From: Gammaproteobacteria bacterium
GTDB lineage: Bacteria > Pseudomonadota > Gammaproteobacteria > Burkholderiales > Sulfuricellaceae
DNA length: 64,000 bases
Direction of reading: 5' to 3'
Assembly (NCBI GenBank): GCA_018824405.1
Contig: JAHJGO010000011.1
Span: 233,783-297,782, forward strand
Shown here: positions 7,864 through 16,209 of the stretch, in pieces
Layout: every line of letters starts with the position of its first letter
Numbering within the stretch: the stretch's first letter is position 1
The notes under the pieces: model-generated
Told to the model about the DNA's origin: nothing
Databases searched by the model: none
Seen by the model: the letters and a program-made list of their open reading frames with translations, nothing else
Program-made: the position numbers and the translations under genes

Positions 7864-10137
7864 ATGAAACACCAGCTACGAATCATCCCCCTCGCCGTTG
7901 CGCTGACACTTCCGCAACTGGCCATGGCTGCAGATGAAACCAAAACCACCACGTTGCCGGAAGTCACCGTCAGCGCTAGCAAAGATGCTGTCGTGGGCGC
8001 AACCCAGGTTGACAAGGCAAGCATTGACCGCATGAAAGCGGCCACCAGCGACAGCGCCTCCCTGCTCAGGGATGTGCCAGGCGTCAGCCTTTATGGCGCT
8101 GGCGGTGTTTCCAGTCTGCCGGCAATCCACGGCCTGGCGGACGACCGCTTGCGCATCAAGGTCGATGGCATGGACCTGATCTCTGCCTGCGGCAACCACA
8201 TGAACCCCGCGCTTTCCTACATCGACCCTTCCAACGTGGCCAGCATCCAGGTGTTTTCAGGTATCGCGCCGGTGAGCGTGAGCGGCGACAGTATTGGCGG
8301 CGCGATCATCGTGAAATCGGCTGATCCGGAATTCGCCGCGGCAGGGCAGGGCGCTTTGTTCAAGGGCCAGGCTGGTGCTTTTTATCGCAGTAACGGCAAT
8401 GTCGCAGGCGGCAATCTTTCGGCGACAGTTGCAAGTGAAAAGCTGAGTATGACGTATAACGGCTCGACCGTTGAATCCGAAAACTACACGGCCGGAGAAA
8501 GCTTCAAGCCTGCCGGCCCGGCCTATATCAACCCGCCACAGGCGCCCGCCGTCTCGGTGCCCTGGCTTGCAGGTGACGAGGTTGGCTCTTCCGCCTACAA
8601 ATCCCAGAATCAGTCGCTTGGGTTGGCGCTCCGCCACGAGAATCATCTGGTTGAGCTCAAGCTGGGAATTCAGAACATCCCATACCAGGGCTTCCCGAAC
8701 CAGCGTATGGACATGACCGGCAATGACAGCGAGCAAGTCAATCTGCGATATTCCGGCCAGTACAATTGGGGTGCCCTGCAGGCACGTGTCTATAACGAGC
8801 ACACACGTCACAAGATGGATTTCCTTGGAGACAAGGAATTCTGGTACTACAACAGTACCGCTGCCGTACCTCTCGCTTCGGGCATGCCGATGGATACGGA
8901 AGGAAGAAATGCCGGTGCGGTGGTCAAGGCCGACATCATGTTATCCGGACGTGACACGCTCAGGGTCGGTGGCGAATATCAGCGCTATCGTTTCAGTGAC
9001 TGGTGGGATCCGTCAGGCGCGGGTATGTGGCCTAATACCTTCTGGGACATCAACGATGGCCAGCGGGACCGCTATGCCGCCTTTGCCGAATGGGAAGCGC
9101 GCTGGAACCCGCAATGGCTCAGTCAGATTGGCTTACGTAGCGAAACAGTCAAAATGGATACGGGAACGGTTCAGGGCTATAACGCCAACTATAGCGCCGA
9201 AGCAAACGCCTTCAATGCCAAGGATCGCAGCCGCACCGACAACAACTGGGACATGACTGCACTGGCCCGCTACACGCCGGATAGCAGCAAGGCTTATGAG
9301 TTCGGCTATGCTCGCAAAACACGTTCGCCCAATCTCTATGAGCGCTATACCTGGTCCACAGGCGGCATGGCCATGAACATGATCAATATGACTGGCGAGG
9401 GCAATGGCTATGTCGGCAATCTGGATCTGAATCCGGAAGTTGCCCATACCCTCAGCGCCACTGCCGACTGGCACGGCGCTGACCAGAAAAGCTGGGGGCT
9501 GAAAGTAACGCCCTATTACACTTACGTGCAGGATTACATCAATGCACGGCGCTGCACGAGTGGTGATTCTCTGATGGCGGGCAGTCCTTGTACGGTAGCC
9601 ACAAACCTCACAAGAACCGATAACTTTGTGTTCCTTAAATATGTTAACCAGGATGCTCATCTATACGGCCTGGATATTTCGGGTTATTTCCCGCTGGCCC
9701 AAAATACTGGTTTTGGCAGTTTCACGGCAACCGGCGTATTGAATTATGTCAGAGGAAAAACTTCGAGCGGCACGGATGATGACCTGTATAACATCATGCC
9801 ACTGAACGCAAAACTGGCGGTAGTGCAGGGCCTTGGCAACTGGACCAACACGGCGGAAGTCCAGCTGGTGGATGCCAAGGATAATGTGTCGCAAGAGCGT
9901 AACGAGCTTAAAACCGCTGGCTACGGCTTGCTGAATCTGCGTAGCAGCTATGCGTGGAAACAGGCGCAGTTCGATGTGGGCGTGGAAAATGTCTTCAATC
10001 GATTCTACAACTACCCACTGGGTGGCGCCTACGTGGGGCAGGGAAGGACCATGCCCCCGACTGGCGGCTCTCCTTATGGCTACGCAGTTCCTGGCATGGG
10101 ACGTTCCATCTATGCCGGCGTCAGCGTGAAGTTCTGA
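7864..10137 (+). CDS. oprC: OprC/NosA-type TonB-dependent copper receptor
   Basis: A 757-residue outer membrane receptor with signal peptide (ends AMAADE), TonB box-like LPEVTVSAS, plug and a barrel ending in the classical terminal Phe (AGVSVKF). Two motifs identify it: C109-GNH-M113 in the plug and H316-K-M318 in the barrel. These correspond to the CxxxM and HxM pairs that bind Cu(I)/Cu(II) in Pseudomonas OprC, and the flanking NPALSYIDPSN also fits the NosA/OprC group. NosA was named for copper supply to nitrous oxide reductase. The gene sits directly behind tonB-exbB-exbD, which would energise it, and ends at a strong terminator. Confidence 0.87.
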   Translation: MKHQLRIIPLAVALTLPQLAMAADETKTTTLPEVTVSASKDAVVGATQVDKASIDRMKAATSDSASLLRDVPGVSLYGAGGVSSLPAIHGLADDRLRIKVDGMDLISACGNHMNPALSYIDPSNVASIQVFSGIAPVSVSGDSIGGAIIVKSADPEFAAAGQGALFKGQAGAFYRSNGNVAGGNLSATVASEKLSMTYNGSTVESENYTAGESFKPAGPAYINPPQAPAVSVPWLAGDEVGSSAYKSQNQSLGLALRHENHLVELKLGIQNIPYQGFPNQRMDMTGNDSEQVNLRYSGQYNWGALQARVYNEHTRHKMDFLGDKEFWYYNSTAAVPLASGMPMDTEGRNAGAVVKADIMLSGRDTLRVGGEYQRYRFSDWWDPSGAGMWPNTFWDINDGQRDRYAAFAEWEARWNPQWLSQIGLRSETVKMDTGTVQGYNANYSAEANAFNAKDRSRTDNNWDMTALARYTPDSSKAYEFGYARKTRSPNLYERYTWSTGGMAMNMINMTGEGNGYVGNLDLNPEVAHTLSATADWHGADQKSWGLKVTPYYTYVQDYINARRCTSGDSLMAGSPCTVATNLTRTDNFVFLKYVNQDAHLYGLDISGYFPLAQNTGFGSFTATGVLNYVRGKTSSGTDDDLYNIMPLNAKLAVVQGLGNWTNTAEVQLVDAKDNVSQERNELKTAGYGLLNLRSSYAWKQAQFDVGVENVFNRFYNYPLGGAYVGQGRTMPPTGGSPYGYAVPGMGRSIYAGVSVKF

Positions 10138-10163
10138 TCTAGTCTTAATCTCTCCAAATTGAA

Positions 10164-10189
10164 ATGGGCGCTGCGGCGCCCATTTTTTT
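10164..10189 (+). terminator. Rho-independent terminator of the copper-receptor operon
   Basis: An 8-bp perfect stem (ATGGGCGC / GCGCCCAT) with loop TGCG is followed by seven T. It lies 26 bases after the receptor stop codon. Confidence 0.93.
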
Positions 10190-10190
10190 G

Positions 10191-10346
10191 CCCTGCGTAA
10201 ACCGTCCGGTAACACACTGTTACATTCCCGTGCAGGGAGGAAATGTTTTCGCAACCTGCCAGGCGCATGATGGCTTCCATGCAGCAAGTTCAATTCATCG
10301 CCGTGAGCGGCATCTAGTTTCCTCCCCTCTACCATCCCTATGGTAG
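10191..10346 (+). ncRNA. Candidate structured RNA between two terminators
   Basis: After the receptor terminator comes a stretch with dense complementarity. CCCTGC (10191-10196) can pair with GCAGGG (10232-10237), enclosing the hairpin GTAACA-CAC-TGTTAC (10209-10223). GGGAGGAAA (10235-10243) can instead pair with TTTCCTCCC (10318-10326), enclosing GCATG/CATGC and GCCG-TGAG-CGGC hairpins. A further 7-bp hairpin CTACCAT-CCCT-ATGGTAG (10329-10346) precedes a second terminator. The two long pairings share bases 10235-10237 and exclude each other, as in a switch. No known family was recognised and no clear promoter was found, so a 3'-UTR-derived or independent small RNA are both possible. Confidence 0.4.
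10243..10317 (+). CDS. Possible 24-residue Met-rich small ORF
   Basis: ATG at 10243 follows GGGAGG by only a few bases and the frame runs 24 codons to TAG at 10315. The peptide begins MFSQPARRMMASMQQ and has five Met but no Cys. The ribosome-site spacing is short and the whole ORF sits inside the predicted stem GGGAGGAAA/TTTCCTCCC. It is reported because of its place behind a copper receptor, but chance is the simpler explanation. Confidence 0.15.
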   Translation: MFSQPARRMMASMQQVQFIAVSGI

Positions 10347-10351
10347 TTTCA

Positions 10352-10377
10352 ACGGGCGCTTCGGCGCCCGTTTTTTT
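10352..10377 (+). terminator. Second Rho-independent terminator
   Basis: ACGGGCGC / GCGCCCGT with loop TTCG (UUCG tetraloop) and seven T. It is nearly the same stem as the terminator at 10164 and ends the candidate structured RNA before msrP. Confidence 0.93.
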
Positions 10378-10441
10378 GTGCATGCGAAAACGAATAAACT
10401 TCAGACATGTTTTTGCAGTCCTTCAAGTGTTCACCACTGAA

Positions 10442-10470
10442 TGGAAAGCAGAAGCTTTCCCGCCTACAAT
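10442..10470 (+). promoter_or_regulatory. Candidate sigma-70 promoter of msrPQ
   Basis: TACAAT at 10465-10470 (5 of 6 to TATAAT) lies 17 bases after TGGAAA (10442-10447, 4 of 6 to TTGACA). A 7-bp hairpin GGAAAGC-AGAA-GCTTTCC (10443-10460) overlaps the spacer and might be an operator. Transcription would begin about 15 bases before the msrP start. Confidence 0.4.
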
Positions 10471-10490
10471 ACCCTCCCCCGAGGATCAAC

Positions 10491-11435
10491 ATGCTCATCA
10501 AACGCCCCACCGACATCTGCCCTTCGGAAATCACTGATCGCGAAATCTATCGTGCCCGGCGCCAGTTCCTGCAAAGCGTACCAGCTGCGCTGGCAGTTGC
10601 CGCAGCCCCCGGCCTGTTCGCGACCCCGGCTTTCGCTGCAGAAAAACTGCCAGGGGTTCGGAAGAACCCATTCAGCACCAATGAACAGGCAACCCCATAC
10701 AAGGAAGTGACCACTTACAATAACTTCTACGAATTCGGCACCGACAAGGCCGACCCGGCGCAAGCGGCCAAGACCCTGATCACCCGCCCCTGGACCGTAT
10801 TCGTCGAGGGAGAGGTCAAAAACCCCAGAACCTACGCCATCGAAGACCTGCTGCGCCTGGCGCCTCTGGAAGAGCGCATCTATCGCCTGCGCTGCGTCGA
10901 GGGCTGGTCCATGGTGATTCCGTGGGCGGGGTTTTCCCTCAATGAAATCATCCGTCGCGCGGAACCCACAGGCAATGCGAAATTTGTCGAATTCGTCTCG
11001 CTGCATGATCCCAAGCAGATGCCGGGACAGCGCTCCGGCGTGCTGGACTGGCCCTATGTCGAAGGCCTGCGCCTGGACGAAGCCATGCACCCGCTTACGC
11101 TGCTCGCTTTCGGACTCTACGGCGAGGTGCTGCCGCAACAGAACGGCGCCCCGCTGCGCCTGGTGGTGCCGTGGAAATACGGCTTCAAGAGCGCGAAATC
11201 CATTGTCAGGATCCGCCTTGTCGAAAAACCGCCGGTGAGTGCCTGGATGCGTGCTGCACCCGGCGAGTACGGGTTTTTTTCCAACGTCAATCCTGCTGTG
11301 GACCACCCGCGCTGGAGCCAGGCCAGGGAGCGCCGCATCGGCGAATTTTTCAAGCGCGCCACGCTGCCGTTCAACGGGTACGGTGAGCAGGTGGCGCAGC
11401 TTTACGCGGGCATGGACCTGAAGAAATACTTCTGA
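10491..11435 (+). CDS. msrP: Methionine sulfoxide reductase catalytic subunit MsrP (YedY)
   Basis: A 314-residue periplasmic molybdopterin enzyme that repairs oxidised Met in envelope proteins. The start at 10491 (GAGG upstream, [20 protein letters not shown]) was chosen over an in-frame ATG 84 bases earlier because it matches the MsrP N-terminus. A twin-arginine signal (ARRQFLQS with a hydrophobic stretch ending AFAAEK) is visible at about residues 20-48. The molybdenum-ligand Cys is Cys135 in [17 protein letters not shown]. It is followed by the haem membrane partner msrQ 49 bases on, the standard pair. Confidence 0.93.
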   Translation: MLIKRPTDICPSEITDREIYRARRQFLQSVPAALAVAAAPGLFATPAFAAEKLPGVRKNPFSTNEQATPYKEVTTYNNFYEFGTDKADPAQAAKTLITRPWTVFVEGEVKNPRTYAIEDLLRLAPLEERIYRLRCVEGWSMVIPWAGFSLNEIIRRAEPTGNAKFVEFVSLHDPKQMPGQRSGVLDWPYVEGLRLDEAMHPLTLLAFGLYGEVLPQQNGAPLRLVVPWKYGFKSAKSIVRIRLVEKPPVSAWMRAAPGEYGFFSNVNPAVDHPRWSQARERRIGEFFKRATLPFNGYGEQVAQLYAGMDLKKYF

Positions 11436-11484
11436 TGAGACCCCCTCTCTCCCACTGTCGCCTGAGCGTAGCCGAAGGCAGGGA

Positions 11485-12081
11485 ATGGTAAAGCACGGAA
11501 AAATTTTACTGTTCCTCGCCTGCCTCATACCGCTGGCGCGGCTGCTGTGGCTGGGATTCAACGGCGGGCTGGGCGCCAATCCGATCGAATTCATCACCCG
11601 TTCCACCGGCACCTGGACCCTGACTTTCCTGCTCGTCACGCTCGGCGTCACGCCCTTGCGCCGACTTTCGGGCTGGCAGTGGCCAATCCGGCTGCGCCGC
11701 ATGCTCGGCCTGTTTGCCTTTTTCTACGCCTGCCTGCATTTCACCACCTATATCTGGCTTGACCAGTTTTTTGATTTCTCCGGTATCTACCAGGATATTT
11801 TCAAGCGCCCCTTCATCACTATCGGCTTCACCAGTTTCCTGCTGCTGATTCCGCTGGCAGTGACCTCCACCCAGGCCATGATGCGCCGCCTCGGCGGCAG
11901 GAACTGGCAGCGCCTGCACCGGCTGGTGTATCTCATTACCGTTGGCGGCGTGCTGCATTACTGGTGGCTGGTCAAGAAGGATGTTACCCAGCCTGCGATC
12001 TACGCCGCCGTGCTGGTGCTGCTGCTGGGTTACCGGTTGTGGTACAGGTTATTCAGGGCTGGGCCAAAAAATGGCGTTTAA
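11485..12081 (+). CDS. msrQ: MsrQ (YedZ) haem-binding membrane subunit
   Basis: A 198-residue inner-membrane protein with about six helices from the ferric-reductase-like family. It passes quinol electrons to MsrP. Recognisable blocks are TGTWTLTFLLVTLGVTPLRR, RRMLGLFAFFYACLHFTTYIW and GGRNWQRLHRLVYL, which carry the His residues expected to bind haem. It sits directly behind msrP. A terminator lies about 165 bases downstream. Confidence 0.92.
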   Translation: MVKHGKILLFLACLIPLARLLWLGFNGGLGANPIEFITRSTGTWTLTFLLVTLGVTPLRRLSGWQWPIRLRRMLGLFAFFYACLHFTTYIWLDQFFDFSGIYQDIFKRPFITIGFTSFLLLIPLAVTSTQAMMRRLGGRNWQRLHRLVYLITVGGVLHYWWLVKKDVTQPAIYAAVLVLLLGYRLWYRLFRAGPKNGV

Positions 12082-12245
12082 CCGTGAAATTCATCAAATT
12101 TGGCTCAGGAATACCTTCGCTAATTAAGTTGAGGTGTGGGATTAGTCTGAAAACCATGCCAGCTTTGATTGTGATTAAGCTGTGAAAGCAAGGTGCCGTA
12201 GATTCAACCGATTTGTTTGTAAGACACAAGCCAACAGGTGAAAGG

Positions 12246-12280
12246 CCTCGGTCTTTACAATCAATAAACCGAGGTTTTTT
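12246..12280 (+). terminator. Terminator downstream of msrPQ
   Basis: CCTCGGT (12246-12252) pairs with ACCGAGG (12268-12274), with a 15-base loop and six T. It faces the converging PPK2 gene. The 164 bases between the msrQ stop and this stem contain no ORF or recognisable RNA. Confidence 0.8.
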
Positions 12281-12310
12281 CTCTGTTGTTCGTTCTCCCA
12301 TTGAAGGCCG

Positions 12311-13336
12311 CTAAAAATGGGTGACCGTGGTGTTTTCGTCGCGCGAGAGCACTTCAGCCGCTGTGCCCACCAGCAGGGGGTCGGGTGCGACGGCAACGTG
12401 CAAATCCTTGCCGGGGTAGGGCAGGGAGTGCAGGAAGTGGCGCATGCAGTTGAGCCGCGCCCGTTTTTTGTCATCGGATTTGATTACCACCCAGGGACAA
12501 TCGGCGGTGTCGGTATGGAAAAACATCAGGTTCTTGGCTTCGGTGTAATCGTCCCACATGTCCAGGGACTTGATGTCGATGGGTGAGAGTTTCCAGTGCT
12601 TGAGAGGGTCGTCGCGCCGCGACACGAAGCGCCGCAGTTGCTCTTCACGGCTGACCGAGAACCAGAATTTGAATAGCAGGATTCCACTTTTAACCAGCAT
12701 GCGCTCGAACTCGGGTGTCTGGCGCATGAATTCGAGGTGTTCCTGGGGGGTGCAAAACCCCATTACGCGTTCGACTCCGGCCCGGTTGTACCAGGAGCGA
12801 TCAAAGAAAACCATTTCCCCTTTTGTCGGCAGATGCTGGATATAGCGCTGGAAATACCACTGTCCCAGCTCATGCTGGGTCGGTTTCTCCAGAGCGACCG
12901 TCCGCGCGGCGCGAGGGTTGAGATGTTCCATGAAGCGCTTGATGGTGCCGCCCTTGCCGGCGGCATCGCGTCCCTCGAACAGCACCACGATTTTCTGGCC
13001 GCTGTCCCTTACCCAGTTCTGCACTTTCAGCAGTTCGATCTGCAACTTGGCTTTCTGTGTCTCATAGTCCTTGGTGCGGATACGGGTGCGGTAGGGATAG
13101 CTCGCGGGCAGCTTTGCATAATCGCTGTCTTCGTCGCTGCCACGCGGGGCGTGCGCCACTTTCAGAGCCGCAGGCCCATGGCTGACGGTCTCGATTTCCG
13201 CTGTTACGGCAGGGTCGGGCGTGTGCGCCGGTCGTATTTTGGCATGGCTTGATCGAGACTTGGCCTGCACTTTTGAGGAGTTGGAAGTGGATGCCGGAAT
13301 ATTGTTTGATTCCTGCGGTTTGGTTTTCTCTACCAT
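12311..13336 (-). CDS. ppk2: Polyphosphate kinase 2 family protein (single PPK2 domain)
   Basis: A 341-residue protein whose first 75 residues are low-complexity and polar; the rest is one PPK2 domain. Walker A is EGRDAAGKGG at about residue 124, and the lid/Walker B region reads FFDRSWYNRAGVERVMGF. PPK2 enzymes transfer phosphate between polyphosphate and nucleoside di- or monophosphates; the single-domain form and SRRDDPLKHWKLSPIDIKS block fit the class I type acting on NDPs. AGGAG stands 8 bases before the ATG. It is converging with msrPQ. A second, two-domain PPK2 (pap) is at 29231. Confidence 0.88.
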   Translation of the reverse strand: MVEKTKPQESNNIPASTSNSSKVQAKSRSSHAKIRPAHTPDPAVTAEIETVSHGPAALKVAHAPRGSDEDSDYAKLPASYPYRTRIRTKDYETQKAKLQIELLKVQNWVRDSGQKIVVLFEGRDAAGKGGTIKRFMEHLNPRAARTVALEKPTQHELGQWYFQRYIQHLPTKGEMVFFDRSWYNRAGVERVMGFCTPQEHLEFMRQTPEFERMLVKSGILLFKFWFSVSREEQLRRFVSRRDDPLKHWKLSPIDIKSLDMWDDYTEAKNLMFFHTDTADCPWVVIKSDDKKRARLNCMRHFLHSLPYPGKDLHVAVAPDPLLVGTAAEVLSRDENTTVTHF

Positions 13337-13441
13337 GCGATGCTCCTTCTAGCTGCGTGTCAACGACCCCCGCCAGGATCAGGAAAGGAGTGATGCTTCC
13401 GACCATGATCTCAGCACAACCATGATGTTCTCCAGTAAGGA

Positions 13442-13447
13442 ATTATA
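13442..13447 (-). promoter_or_regulatory. Candidate -10 element for ppk2
   Basis: A perfect TATAAT on the minus strand, about 106 bases before the ppk2 ATG. No convincing -35 hexamer at 16-18 bp was found. Confidence 0.3.
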
Positions 13448-13493
13448 AGCCACTCCAGGCAAAGCGGCTTCATCCTGCGGCTCCTCGTTCAAC

Positions 13494-14663
13494 TTACAGG
13501 ACGTGGCTGCGGTCGCCTCGCGTAAAGCCGCGCAGGGGAGGCTCAAGACCCCTGCCCAGGGCATGGGCCTTGAACAGTTCGCCCATTTCCGCCGGACTCA
13601 TCAGTTTCTGGGCCTGCGCCACAATGGGCAGATAAGCAGCGGGATCTTCCGGGGAAATCTGTCCCAGCAGATCGGTCAGCCCGCAATTGATGAGAAAATT
13701 GGCCTGGCTGGCATAACCCAGCAGATCCAGGCCCGCCTCGGTGCCGGCACGGGCAATGGCGCTGAAATCGACATGAGCGGTGATGTCCTGCAGCCCCGGC
13801 AGAAGGAAGGGGTCTGCGTGGGCATGGTGGCGGTAATGACACATCAGCGTGCCATGGCTGCGCTGTGGATGGTAATACTCACTTTGTCCAAAGCCATAGT
13901 CCAGCATGAGAATCATCCCCCGTTCCAGCATCTGGCCGAGACTGTGCATGAAACCCTGCGCTGCGAGGTTGATTTCACTGATGTAGGCCGTTTCGGACGT
14001 GCTAAAAGAGGCTGGCGGCAGCGCCAGTGCGGCATCGAGCAGCTTGCCCGCTAATAGTGGACGCTCACTCCAGACCAGGCGCCCGTCATGCAGGCCGACA
14101 CCATGCTCGGAAATCTCATGGCCGCGCCACCCCAGCACATCAACCGGCATGGCATCCAGCACTTCGTTGCCCAAAACCAGCCCGGTGAATTTTTCCGGCA
14201 GCCTGTCCAGCCAGGCGAAACGTGGCAGAAGATGGGGTGCGTCACGTTTGATGCGCTCTTGCTGGCGCTGGCGCAGATCGGCGGAGAGTTCGAGGATGGA
14301 GTAATGTTCAGGAAGTTGTTCCAGACGCGCCAGTTCCAGCATCATGTCCAAAGCCAGCTTGCCCGAGCCGGCACCGATTTCGAGGATGTTTCCAGCGCTT
14401 TGCTGCAGCACCTGTGCAGCCTGGTGCGCAATTGCCTGACCGAACAGGGCAGAGATTTCCGGCGCTGTCACGAAATCTCCACCCGAGCCGAATTTGTCCA
14501 GGCCGGCACTGTAATACCCCAGTCCCGGCGCATACAGTGCCAGTTCCATGTAACGAGCAAAGGAGATCCAGCCTTTGCCGGCATGGATTTCACGCGCAAT
14601 GGCCGCAGTTACGGCACTACTGTGTTCAAGGGCTGGGGTACTCGGTTCAGGTAGTGAAGGCAT
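13494..14663 (-). CDS. MidA-family class I SAM-dependent methyltransferase
   Basis: A 389-residue methyltransferase of the DUF185/MidA (NDUFAF7-like) family. The family signature is clear: ISFARYMELALYAPGLGYYSAG near the N-terminus, DFVTAPEISALFGQAIA, then the SAM-binding loop ILEIGAGSGKLA (about residue 95). GNEVLDAMPVD and MLDYGFGQSEYYHPQRSHGTLMCHYRHHAH follow. The mitochondrial member methylates a complex I subunit; the bacterial substrate is not settled. It is divergent from the SDR gene at 14714 with 50 bases between the starts. Confidence 0.88.
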   Translation of the reverse strand: MPSLPEPSTPALEHSSAVTAAIAREIHAGKGWISFARYMELALYAPGLGYYSAGLDKFGSGGDFVTAPEISALFGQAIAHQAAQVLQQSAGNILEIGAGSGKLALDMMLELARLEQLPEHYSILELSADLRQRQQERIKRDAPHLLPRFAWLDRLPEKFTGLVLGNEVLDAMPVDVLGWRGHEISEHGVGLHDGRLVWSERPLLAGKLLDAALALPPASFSTSETAYISEINLAAQGFMHSLGQMLERGMILMLDYGFGQSEYYHPQRSHGTLMCHYRHHAHADPFLLPGLQDITAHVDFSAIARAGTEAGLDLLGYASQANFLINCGLTDLLGQISPEDPAAYLPIVAQAQKLMSPAEMGELFKAHALGRGLEPPLRGFTRGDRSHVL

Positions 14664-14713
14664 GGCAAGCTGTGTTAAATTCGTCGAATTCTAAAGATTA
14701 TCCGGATTGGCAT

Positions 14714-15454
14714 ATGGAAGGCAAAGTTATCTTGATCACCGGCGGTGCGGTGCGCGTTGGCGCAGCCATAGCCCGGCGTCTGCATGCGAGCGGGGCACGC
14801 ATCATGATTCACTACCGCTCATCAACAGGTGCGGCGGAGCAGTTGCGAGAGGCGCTCAACAAGCTGCGCCCCGATTCCGCCGCCATTGTGCAGGGTGATT
14901 TGCTCGACCCTGCCTGCTACGCTCGTATGGTGGACGAAACTGTTGCCTCCTTCGGCCGTCTCGATGTGCTGATCAACAATGCCTCCAGCTTCTACCCTAC
15001 TGCGGTGGGCGAAATTACGGAGAAGGACTGGTTCGACCTGGTCGGAACCAACCTCAAGGCGCCGCTGTTCCTGTCGCAGGCCGCTACCAACGCCCTGACT
15101 CACAGCCACGGCTGCATCGTAAACATCGCCGACATCCATGCCGAACGGCCGATGAAAAGCTACGTGGTATACAGCATCGCCAAGGCCGGGCTGGTGGCGC
15201 TAACCAAATCGCTGGCGCACGAACTTGGGCCCAATGTGCGCGTCAACGCCGTGGCGCCGGGTCCCATCATGTGGCCGGAGGACGACCCCAGTTTCGACGA
15301 TCTGGAACGCCGCCGCATCATCGCCCATACCCTGCTCAAGCGCGAAGGCAGCCCGGAGGATATCGCAAAAGCAGTGGTTTTTCTGGTCAATGACGCGCCC
15401 TATATCACCGGCGTGATCCTGCCTGTGGATGGCGGGCGAAGCGCAAGTTTGTGA
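14714..15454 (+). CDS. folM: Pteridine reductase-like short-chain dehydrogenase (FolM/PTR1 type)
   Basis: A 246-residue SDR. The start at 14714 gives the canonical N-terminal Rossmann strand MEGKVILITGGAVRVGAAIARRL; the longer open frame upstream runs antisense through the methyltransferase gene. The TGGxxRxG cofactor loop with Arg replaces the TGxxxGxG of classical SDRs and is typical of pteridine reductases, which use NADPH to make tetrahydrobiopterin or tetrahydrofolate. NNAS, the catalytic Tyr/Lys pair (YSIAKAG) and the C-terminal DGGRSAS are present. The next gene (ttcA-like) begins 10 bases after the stop, so they are probably co-transcribed. Confidence 0.82.
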   Translation: MEGKVILITGGAVRVGAAIARRLHASGARIMIHYRSSTGAAEQLREALNKLRPDSAAIVQGDLLDPACYARMVDETVASFGRLDVLINNASSFYPTAVGEITEKDWFDLVGTNLKAPLFLSQAATNALTHSHGCIVNIADIHAERPMKSYVVYSIAKAGLVALTKSLAHELGPNVRVNAVAPGPIMWPEDDPSFDDLERRRIIAHTLLKREGSPEDIAKAVVFLVNDAPYITGVILPVDGGRSASL

Positions 15455-15464
15455 AGGGTGAAAA

Positions 15465-16208
15465 GTGAAAAGTGAAAATACGGCGGTGAAGCCGCCGAGA
15501 ACCCTGTTGTCCGCCACTGGCCGTGCCATTGGTGATTTTTCCATGATCCGTGATGGCGACCGTGTGCTGCTGGGGCTGTCCGGCGGTAAAGATTCGCTTT
15601 CGCTCTTGCAGGTGCTGCTGCATCTGCAGAAAAAAGCCCCGATCAAATTCGAGCTGGCCGCCTGCACCGTGGACCCGCAGTCGCCGGATTTCGACCCTTC
15701 TCCACTGAAAGCCTATCTGGCCGAACTGGGCGTGCCCTATTTCTACGAGAGCCAGCCTATCGTTGAGCAGGCCAAGACTGCAATGCAGGGGGATTCATTC
15801 TGCTCCTTCTGTTCTCGCATGCGGCGCGGCATCCTTTACCGCACCGCGCGCGAGAACGGCTACAACGTGCTGGCGCTTGCGCAGCATCTGGACGATGCGG
15901 CGGAAACCTTCCTCATGTCCACTTTCTTTGGCGGAAAGCTGCGCACCATGAAGGCGCATTACCTCAACGACGCGGGCGACATCCGCATCATCCGTCCCTT
16001 CATCTACGTGCGCGAACGCCAGACTGCAGCCTTCGCCAAATCCGCCGGCCTGCCGGTGATCGCCGAGAACTGCCCGTCGTGCTTCGCGGTCCCGACGGAA
16101 CGTTGGCATATGAAGCAGATGCTGGCGGAGCAGGAAATCAAACACTCCAAGATGTTTGCCAGTTTGCTGACGGCAATAAAACCATTACTGCGGGATGAGC
16201 GTTTATAG
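15465..16208 (+). CDS. ttcA: TtcA-family tRNA thiolation PP-loop ATPase
   Basis: A 247-residue PP-loop protein starting at GTG (no ATG fits). SGGKDS (about residue 37) is the ATP pyrophosphatase loop; the two Cys of DSFCSFCSRMRRG and the ENCPSC motif near the end would hold the [4Fe-4S] cluster used for sulfur transfer. TtcA makes 2-thiocytidine at position 32 of tRNA. This one is shorter than Escherichia coli TtcA (about 310 residues), so it may be a TtcA-like paralogue. The start region is a short tandem repeat of GTGAAAA units that also supplies the ribosome site. Confidence 0.82.
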   Translation: MKSENTAVKPPRTLLSATGRAIGDFSMIRDGDRVLLGLSGGKDSLSLLQVLLHLQKKAPIKFELAACTVDPQSPDFDPSPLKAYLAELGVPYFYESQPIVEQAKTAMQGDSFCSFCSRMRRGILYRTARENGYNVLALAQHLDDAAETFLMSTFFGGKLRTMKAHYLNDAGDIRIIRPFIYVRERQTAAFAKSAGLPVIAENCPSCFAVPTERWHMKQMLAEQEIKHSKMFASLLTAIKPLLRDERL

Positions 16209-16209
16209 C

